64,000 nucleotides of DNA from NCBI RefSeq assembly GCF_963674565.1, contig NZ_OY771430.1:1054001-1118000 (forward strand), read 5' to 3'. The notes beneath the pieces are model-generated. The model searched no databases. It was not told where the DNA came from and was given only the letters and a program-made list of their open reading frames with translations. The stretch's first letter is position 1. Every line of letters starts with the position of its first letter. Below are positions 58,873 through 64,000 of this stretch, one piece after another. Source of the DNA: an uncultured Carboxylicivirga sp. (GTDB lineage: Bacteria; Bacteroidota; Bacteroidia; Bacteroidales; Marinilabiliaceae). The translations under genes and the position numbers were made by a program.

Positions 58873-60114
58873 ATGAATCTTGAAATAATAACCATAGGGA
58901 ACGAGTTGTTGATTGGTCAGGTGATTGATACCAACTCGGCGTGGATGGGGCAGAAACTGAATAAAGAAGGTTTTGATATTACCCGAATCACTTCTGTTCA
59001 GGATACCGAGGAGGCTATCAGATCCAGTCTGGATGAAGCCTTAAGCAGGGTGGATGTTGTTTTGATGACGGGTGGACTGGGACCAACCAAGGATGATATT
59101 ACCAAGCAAACCTTAGCCGATTATTTCAACTCAGAACTGGTTTTTAATCAGGAAGTTTATGATAATGTTTGTGAGTTGTTAAAGGGCCGTGTTAAGAATA
59201 TCAATGAATTAAATAAAGGTCAGGCTTATGTGCCTGATAAATGCACGGTTATTAATAATCCGGTTGGAACAGCTCCGGTTATGTGGTTTGAAAGGGATGG
59301 TAAAGTGGTTGTTTCAATGCCCGGAGTGCCGGGTGAGATGAAACATGCCATAAGCAACGAAATTATACACCGCTTAAAAAGTAAGTACCCAACCATTCAT
59401 ATTATTCATAAAACTGTTTTGGTTTTTAATATTCCTGAGGCTGTTTTGGCTGAGCAATTGAGCGATTGGGAGGAAACGATACCTGACTATATTTCATTGG
59501 CTTATTTGCCTTCACCCGGAAAGATACGTTTGCGTTTAACGGCTAAAACAAAGGATGAAAACAAAGCGAATCAGGATATTGAAAGTTTGGTATCTGCCCT
59601 TTATGAGATTGTAGGAGATAATATTTTCGCTGAAGAAGATAAACCCATTCAGGAATTGTTGGGAGAGTTACTGAAAGAGCAAGTTCGGACCATAGCCACG
59701 GCTGAAAGTTGTACTGGTGGATATATTGGTCATTTGTTAACCAGTATTCCTGGTAGTTCAGCTTATTTCAGAGGTGGGATTATTGCCTATGAAAATGAGA
59801 TAAAAGAAAAGCTATTGGGGGTTCATAAAGAAGATCTCATTAAATTTGGAGCCGTTAGTCAATCGGTAGTTGAACAAATGGCTATGGGGGCTAAAATGGC
59901 TCTTGGAACAGATTATGCTATTGCCACCTCAGGAATTGCCGGACCCGATGGAGGTACTCCTGAAAAACCGGTAGGGACTGTTTGGATTGCAATTGCCGGT
60001 GATTTTGGCGTTATCAGTCAAAGATATCAGTTTGGTAAAATGCGTGACAGAAATATTCAACGATCAGCGGATACGGGGATGGTTATGTTATATCAGAAAA
60101 TAAAATTTCATTAA
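58873..60114 (+). CDS. cinA: CinA-family competence/damage-inducible protein, NMN amidohydrolase type
   Basis: A 413-residue protein of two domains. The N-terminal MoCF-like domain has IITIGNELLIGQVIDTNSAW and LMTGGLGPTKDDITKQTLA. The C-terminal PncC-like domain has TAESCTGGYIGHLLTSIPGS and GIAGPDGGTPEKPVGTVWIA, the catalytic block of nicotinamide mononucleotide deamidase. It probably hydrolyses NMN or ADP-ribose in pyridine nucleotide salvage. Both domains look complete. Confidence 0.95.
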   Translation: MNLEIITIGNELLIGQVIDTNSAWMGQKLNKEGFDITRITSVQDTEEAIRSSLDEALSRVDVVLMTGGLGPTKDDITKQTLADYFNSELVFNQEVYDNVCELLKGRVKNINELNKGQAYVPDKCTVINNPVGTAPVMWFERDGKVVVSMPGVPGEMKHAISNEIIHRLKSKYPTIHIIHKTVLVFNIPEAVLAEQLSDWEETIPDYISLAYLPSPGKIRLRLTAKTKDENKANQDIESLVSALYEIVGDNIFAEEDKPIQELLGELLKEQVRTIATAESCTGGYIGHLLTSIPGSSAYFRGGIIAYENEIKEKLLGVHKEDLIKFGAVSQSVVEQMAMGAKMALGTDYAIATSGIAGPDGGTPEKPVGTVWIAIAGDFGVISQRYQFGKMRDRNIQRSADTGMVMLYQKIKFH

Positions 60115-60233
60115 TATTTGTAATTCAATATTATATGTTATTTTATCTTAATTATAAGTTTAGGTAAAGTCGAATGGTTGGAAAAATAAAAAGCATTAAA
60201 AAATTAAAAAACAGAATATTTATAGTCAAAGTA

Positions 60234-60265
60234 TTTGTGTAATTGTAGAAAAATGACTTATTTTG
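60234..60265 (+). promoter_or_regulatory. Promoter for the rpmB operon
   Basis: TTTG (60234-60237), a 20-bp spacer and TTATTTTG (60258-60265) fit the Bacteroidota -33/-7 pattern. Transcription would start near 60272, about 35 nt before rpmB. Confidence 0.6.
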
Positions 60266-60306
60266 CGCTCTGTTTGAAAAATGTATCCGAAAAAAACTGT
60301 TGAGAG

Positions 60307-60549
60307 ATGTCAAGAGTATGTCAAATAACCGGTAAATCATTCATGGTGGGAAATAATGTTTCTCACTCGAAGAGAAGAACCAAGAGAAGATTCGATATTA
60401 ATCTTTTCAAGAAGAAGTTTTACTTGCCTGAGGAAGACCGTTGGGTGAGTTTGAGAGTGTCTGCAGCTGGATTGCGCATGATCAACAAGGTTGGTTTAAA
60501 TGCTGCTTTGAAAGGTGCTAAAGAAAAGGGATTTATTACAAACTATTAA
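60307..60549 (+). CDS. rpmB: 50S ribosomal protein L28
   Basis: An 80-residue protein. SRVCQITGKSFMVGNNVSHS and KRRTKRRFDINLFKKKFYLP are the L28 signature. It is the first gene of a run with L33 and DUF4295, 15 bp apart, as is usual in Bacteroidota. Confidence 0.98.
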   Translation: MSRVCQITGKSFMVGNNVSHSKRRTKRRFDINLFKKKFYLPEEDRWVSLRVSAAGLRMINKVGLNAALKGAKEKGFITNY

Positions 60550-60564
60550 TAAAGGGAGTAAAAA

Positions 60565-60753
60565 ATGGCTAAAAAGGCAAAAGGTAATCGCATACAGGTG
60601 ATTCTTGAGTGTACTGAACACAAGGAGAGTGGACAACCTGGAACTAGCCGCTACATTACCGTAAAAAACAGAAAAAATACTCCTGATCGTATGGAGTTAA
60701 AAAAATATAATCCAATTTTGAAGCGAGTAACTTTACATCGCGAAATCAAATAA
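60565..60753 (+). CDS. rpmG: 50S ribosomal protein L33
   Basis: A 62-residue protein with GNRIQVILECTEHKESGQPG and YITVKNRKNTPDRMELKKYN, the L33 signature. It has a single Cys and so is the zinc-free (C-minus) type. A ribosome site (AAAGGGAG) precedes it. Confidence 0.98.
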   Translation: MAKKAKGNRIQVILECTEHKESGQPGTSRYITVKNRKNTPDRMELKKYNPILKRVTLHREIK

Positions 60754-60765
60754 AACTGATTAACC

Positions 60766-60918
60766 ATGGCAAAGAAAGCAGTTGCATCGTTGCAAAAAGG
60801 TGAAGGTAAAGGTCACACTAAAGTGATTAAAATGGTAAAATCTGAGAAAACCGGAGCTTATACATTCCGTGAAGAGATTGTACCTAATGAAATGACCAAA
60901 GAGTTTTTCAATAAATAA
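60766..60918 (+). CDS. DUF4295 family small basic protein
   Basis: A 50-residue protein (starting MAKKAVASLQKGEGKGHTKV, ending EMTKEFFNK) 12 bp after rpmG. DUF4295 is a Bacteroidota-specific family always seen in this position, and its Lys-rich composition suggests a ribosome-associated protein. Function is unknown. It is too small for routine gene calling but the match and operon position are strong. Confidence 0.92.
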   Translation: MAKKAVASLQKGEGKGHTKVIKMVKSEKTGAYTFREEIVPNEMTKEFFNK

Positions 60919-60939
60919 GGTTGAATAACCGTAAAACAT

Positions 60940-60968
60940 AAAAGCTTCCTTTTACGAGGGAGCTTTTT
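60940..60968 (+). terminator. Terminator between DUF4295 and ftsY
   Basis: AAAAGCTTCC (60940-60949) and GGGAGCTTTT (60958-60967) form a 10-bp stem with one T-G pair and a T run. Confidence 0.85.
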
Positions 60969-61026
60969 GTGTTTATCTGGTTTAAGTTCAGTTATCAATT
61001 GTTATCTTAGCAGAAATATTTAATAT

Positions 61027-61977
61027 ATGGGTATTTTTGGAAGTTTTACCAAGGCTAAAAAGGAAAGTCTTGACAAAGGTTTGGCCAAAACCAAGGAAAG
61101 TGTTCTGAAAAAATTAACACGTGCTGTGGTTGGTAAAACCAGGGTTGATGATGATGTACTAGATGAATTGGAAGAAGTATTGATTACATCTGATGTAGGT
61201 GTAGATACAACTCTGAAAATAATCAAAAGAATTGAAGCTCGTGTTTCAAAAGATAAGTTTTTAGGAACGGGTGAGTTGAACGATATTCTGCGTGAAGAGA
61301 TTGCTGAACTTTTGGCTGAGAATTCTTCTGAAAAACCAATTGATTTTGAACTTCCTACATCAGATAATCCATATGTAATTATGGTGGTTGGGGTTAACGG
61401 AGTTGGTAAAACAACAACAATTGGTAAACTGGCGAGTAAGTTCAAAGCTGCTGGCAAAAAAGTAGTTTTAGGTGCAGCAGATACTTTTAGAGCTGCTGCC
61501 ATTGATCAGTTGGTGGTGTGGGCCGAACGGGTTGATGTACCGATTGTAAAACAAAGTATGGGATCTGATCCTGCGTCTGTTGCTTTTGATACTTTGTCAT
61601 CAGCAAAAACACAAGGGGCAGATGTTGTAATTATCGATACAGCAGGTCGTTTGCATAATAAGGTGAATCTTATGAATGAGTTGAGTAAGGTGAAGCGAGT
61701 GATGCAAAAAATTGTGCCTGATGCACCCAACGAAGTCTTGTTGGTGTTAGATGGTTCAACTGGTCAAAATGCATTTGAGCAGGCTAAGCAATTTACCAAA
61801 GCCACCGAAGTTTCTTCTTTGGCAATTACCAAATTGGATGGAACAGCTAAAGGAGGTGTAGTGATTGGGGTATCAGATCAATTCAGTATTCCTGTTAAAT
61901 ATATTGGTATTGGTGAAGGTATAGATGATCTGCAGGTGTTCGATCGGAATGAATTTGTAGATTCTTTATTCAGATAA
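61027..61977 (+). CDS. ftsY: Signal recognition particle receptor FtsY
   Basis: A 316-residue GTPase with a short N-terminal region instead of the long acidic domain of E. coli FtsY. NG-domain motifs: VGVNGVGKTTTIGKLA (P-loop), GAADTFRAAAIDQL, IIDTAGRLHNKVNLM and TKLDGTAKGGVVIG. It docks SRP-ribosome complexes to the membrane. It sits between the rpmB run and rimO, the normal order in this phylum. Confidence 0.98.
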   Translation: MGIFGSFTKAKKESLDKGLAKTKESVLKKLTRAVVGKTRVDDDVLDELEEVLITSDVGVDTTLKIIKRIEARVSKDKFLGTGELNDILREEIAELLAENSSEKPIDFELPTSDNPYVIMVVGVNGVGKTTTIGKLASKFKAAGKKVVLGAADTFRAAAIDQLVVWAERVDVPIVKQSMGSDPASVAFDTLSSAKTQGADVVIIDTAGRLHNKVNLMNELSKVKRVMQKIVPDAPNEVLLVLDGSTGQNAFEQAKQFTKATEVSSLAITKLDGTAKGGVVIGVSDQFSIPVKYIGIGEGIDDLQVFDRNEFVDSLFR

Positions 61978-61988
61978 AAAATATTTGA

Positions 61989-62012
61989 GGGCTGCTGTTG
62001 TAGTCCTTTTTT
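61989..62012 (+). terminator. Short terminator after ftsY
   Basis: GGGCT (61989-61993) and AGTCC (62002-62006) form a 5-bp stem with one G-T pair, followed by six Ts. Confidence 0.55.
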
Positions 62013-62046
62013 GTGGTTGTATTTAAATAATTAAGTACTTAATAAG

Positions 62047-63354
62047 ATGGCGAAAGCTAAGAAAGTGGATGTGGTAACCATGGGTTGTTCTAAAAACCTG
62101 GTTGATAGTGAGTTTTTGATTCGTCAGTTTAAAGCCAATAATATTCAGGTGGCGCACGATCCTGAATTTCCCGATAGTGAAGTGGCGATTGTAAATACCT
62201 GTGGTTTTATTGGTGATGCCAAAGAGGAATCAATCGATACCATTCTCGAATTTGTTGAGGCTAAAAAGCGTGGAGATATCAAGCAGCTTTATGTGATGGG
62301 TTGTTTATCGGAGCGTTATCCCGGGCAGTTAAAGAAGGAATTGCCGGAAGTAGATAAGTTCTTTGGTAAATTCAACTGGAAGGAAATTATTTCAGAAGTT
62401 GGTGCGAGTTATCGTCGTGATTTAATGAACGAGCGTTCGTTAACCACTCCAGGTCATTATGCTTATTTCAAAATTTCGGAAGGTTGCAACCGTACCTGTA
62501 GTTATTGTGCTATTCCTTTGATTACCGGAAAGCATCAGAGCCGAAAAATGGAAGATTTGATTGATGAAGCAAAAGGTTTGGCTGATTCGGGTGTGAAAGA
62601 ATTACAGGTAATTGCGCAGGATTTATCCTTCTATGGATACGATTTATACAAAGAATATCGTTTGCCGCAACTTGTTGATGAGCTATCAAAAATTAATGGC
62701 ATTGATTGGATTCGTTTACACTATGCCTATCCATCGGGATTTCCGTTGGATGTTTTAAAGGTGATGCGCGATAACCCAAAGGTTTGTAATTACCTGGATA
62801 TTGCCTTGCAGCATATTTCTGATAATATGTTGGAATTGATGCGCCGTAATGTTCGTAAAAGCCAGACTTATCGTTTGATTGAAGAAATGCGTAATACAGT
62901 GCCTGATATTCATTTGCGAACCACTTTTATCACTGGCCATCCGGGCGAAACTGAGCAGGACTTTAAAGAATTGGTTGATTTTGTGAAAGATGTTCGTTTT
63001 GAACGTTTAGGTGTATTTCCTTATTCGCATGAAGAAGATACTTATGCAGCAAAAAAATACAAGGATGATATTCCGGAAGAAGTGAAGCAGGAGCGTGCCG
63101 ACTACATCATGGAAATTCAGAATGGGATTGCTGCTGAGATCAATCGTGAGAAAGTTGGGAAAGAATTGAAGGTTATTATTGACCGCGAAGAAGGTGACTA
63201 TTTTATCGGTCGAACTGAGTATGATTCACCGGAAGTGGATCAGGAAGTATTACTTCATAAAGAAGAAAATGATGCTTTGAATATTGGGGATTTCTACCAG
63301 GTTGAGATTACCGATGCCGAGGATTACGATTTATTTGGAGTAGCAAAAAAATAA
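62047..63354 (+). CDS. rimO: Ribosomal protein S12 methylthiotransferase RimO
   Basis: A 435-residue radical-SAM enzyme that methylthiolates Asp of ribosomal protein S12. The UPF0004 domain has TMGCSKNLVDSEFL, VNTCGFIGDAKEESIDTI and MGCLSERYPG, giving the three Cys of the first cluster. The radical-SAM cluster is SEGCNRTCSYCAIPLITG. A TRAM domain ends the protein (EVTDAEDYDL-like region). All key Cys are present. Confidence 0.97.
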   Translation: MAKAKKVDVVTMGCSKNLVDSEFLIRQFKANNIQVAHDPEFPDSEVAIVNTCGFIGDAKEESIDTILEFVEAKKRGDIKQLYVMGCLSERYPGQLKKELPEVDKFFGKFNWKEIISEVGASYRRDLMNERSLTTPGHYAYFKISEGCNRTCSYCAIPLITGKHQSRKMEDLIDEAKGLADSGVKELQVIAQDLSFYGYDLYKEYRLPQLVDELSKINGIDWIRLHYAYPSGFPLDVLKVMRDNPKVCNYLDIALQHISDNMLELMRRNVRKSQTYRLIEEMRNTVPDIHLRTTFITGHPGETEQDFKELVDFVKDVRFERLGVFPYSHEEDTYAAKKYKDDIPEEVKQERADYIMEIQNGIAAEINREKVGKELKVIIDREEGDYFIGRTEYDSPEVDQEVLLHKEENDALNIGDFYQVEITDAEDYDLFGVAKK

Positions 63355-63355
63355 A

Positions 63356-63380
63356 AGAACTGCCTATTAAAAGCAGTTCT
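63356..63380. terminator. Hairpin between convergent rimO and the edge gene
   Basis: AGAACTGC (63356-63363) and GCAGTTCT (63373-63380) form an 8-bp perfect stem, with A/T-rich flanks. It can serve both strands. Confidence 0.65.
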
Positions 63381-63424
63381 CAAATTTATTTCAAAGGGTG
63401 TTGGCCGAAAGGGAGGACACCCTT

Positions 63425-64000
63425 TTATAGTTTTGAAACATAGTCTCTGAAGGTATTCAGTGTACCCATTTTTTTATCCTTCTCAATGGTTGATGTCACC
63501 CATGCACTGATGTATTTGCAAGGTTTTGAAACAAATAAATGCTGTTTGCCATCATCAACCGTTTTTTCGAAGTCCTCAGGATTGATCATAATAGAAGCCC
63601 CTACTTTTACTGATTCGACTGCTACATCTTCGGGGTGCAGGCCCCATGTAATAATGTAATTTTCTTTTTTCTCAACCGTCTGTCCTTCAAAATAGTTAAT
63701 ACCGGTTACAAACTGTACATCATCTTCCGAAAAGGCAAATGCTTCCACTTTCATTTCACGCAAGCCGCTATAGGCAGTAACTCTAACCAAAACATCAATT
63801 TTTTTGCCTTTATAAGGAACATCCTTCGAAATCATCTCCATCTGAGAGAAATTAACTTCTTTTTTTACTTTAACGATGCGATTGGAAACGGGAGCCAGCA
63901 TTACTTCTTTTTCTCCGTCCCAGAGACGTACTCCTCCTAAACCTACTGTAGCTCCAACTTTGTAATAGTCTGCTCCCAGACCTTTCTTTTGCTCTTTTTC
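63425..64000 (-). CDS. DUF4861-like secreted/carbohydrate-linked protein (5' part missing)
   Basis: The frame is open through the right edge, giving at least 191 C-terminal residues; an internal ATG at 63901 is not the true start because the sequence upstream (LGADYYKVGATVGLGGVRLW) continues the same pattern. The blocks GGVRLWDGEKEVMLAPVSNR and ITWGLHPEDVAVESVKVGAS resemble DUF4861 proteins, which often accompany polysaccharide lyases and hydrolases in Bacteroidota. The match is from memory of the family and is only moderately certain. The fold appears beta-rich with no catalytic motif visible in this part. Confidence 0.6.
   Translation of the reverse strand, partial: EKEQKKGLGADYYKVGATVGLGGVRLWDGEKEVMLAPVSNRIVKVKKEVNFSQMEMISKDVPYKGKKIDVLVRVTAYSGLREMKVEAFAFSEDDVQFVTGINYFEGQTVEKKENYIITWGLHPEDVAVESVKVGASIMINPEDFEKTVDDGKQHLFVSKPCKYISAWVTSTIEKDKKMGTLNTFRDYVSKL

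Noticed and set aside
61020..61502. 160-codon minus-strand open frame inside ftsY
   Set aside because: Ser/Leu/Thr-rich antisense shadow of a highly conserved GTPase gene.
1..64000. tRNA and rRNA genes
   Set aside because: Intergenic gaps were read on both strands; no cloverleaf with TTCGANTC-type T arm or rRNA sequence was recognised, though no covariance search could be run.

Overview
The window looks like an ordinary chromosomal stretch from a Bacteroidota bacterium, most likely a free-living or marine Bacteroidia member (Marinilabiliales-like; genus not determinable from sequence alone). Supporting signs are AT-rich DNA, repeated exact matches to the Bacteroidota -7 promoter element TAnnTTTG, few Shine-Dalgarno sequences, a type IX secretion C-terminal domain on a secreted nuclease, a TonB-dependent receptor with a CarboxypepD_reg-like N-terminus, a LytS/LytTR pair, a RAYT transposase with REP palindromes, and the gene order rpmB-rpmG-DUF4295-ftsY-rimO. 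No rRNA, tRNA, CRISPR array, prophage or complete insertion sequence was recognised.

Layout. 1-4.4 kb (minus strand): phosphate acquisition, with two outer-membrane porins (the first cut by the window edge) and a PiT transporter fused to a PhoU-like domain. A Pho-box-like array of three 11-bp-phased repeats lies upstream of the transporter promoter. 4.7-6.6 kb: LysE exporter, hotdog thioesterase and SDR. 6.9-13.6 kb: a chemoreceptor, then an operon-like set TonB receptor / secreted repeat protein / LytS-type kinase / LytTR regulator, preceded by three 21-bp-phased LytTR-like half-sites. 13.8-18.9 kb: Cys-rich FKBP, aroC, a dicarboxylate symporter with an unusual loop, and a PNGase F-like secreted glycoamidase. 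19.4-26.2 kb: three related orphan membrane histidine kinases, a PepSY-TM protein and rsgA. 26.3-33.1 kb: a candidate small RNA, a T9SS-exported endonuclease I, and two convergent-facing C69 dipeptidases around a cytosolic PAS kinase. 33.2-45.1 kb: AsmA-like protein, glycosyltransferase fusion, rplS, a YtxH/holin-like envelope operon, a long RelA/SpoT enzyme with a ruined hydrolase site, a DUF2007-USP-USP protein, a secreted hypothetical and threonine aldolase. 45.2-64 kb: rhomboid protease, secA, lgt, an M81 lipoprotein, an MFS transporter, a lactonase, a RAYT with REP elements, a Ste24-type M48 protease, cinA, the rpmB-to-rimO block, and the 3' part of a DUF4861-like gene at the right edge.

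How it fits together. Core housekeeping (translation, Sec/SRP export, lipoprotein modification, chorismate synthesis, alarmone signalling) is interleaved with environmental sensing and nutrient uptake. The parts most worth attention are regulatory: the Pho-box-like array, the phased LytTR sites, the orphan promoter-terminator pair that predicts a roughly 75-nt RNA, a structured leader before rplS, and the REP/RAYT group in which one palindrome sits inside the transposase gene.
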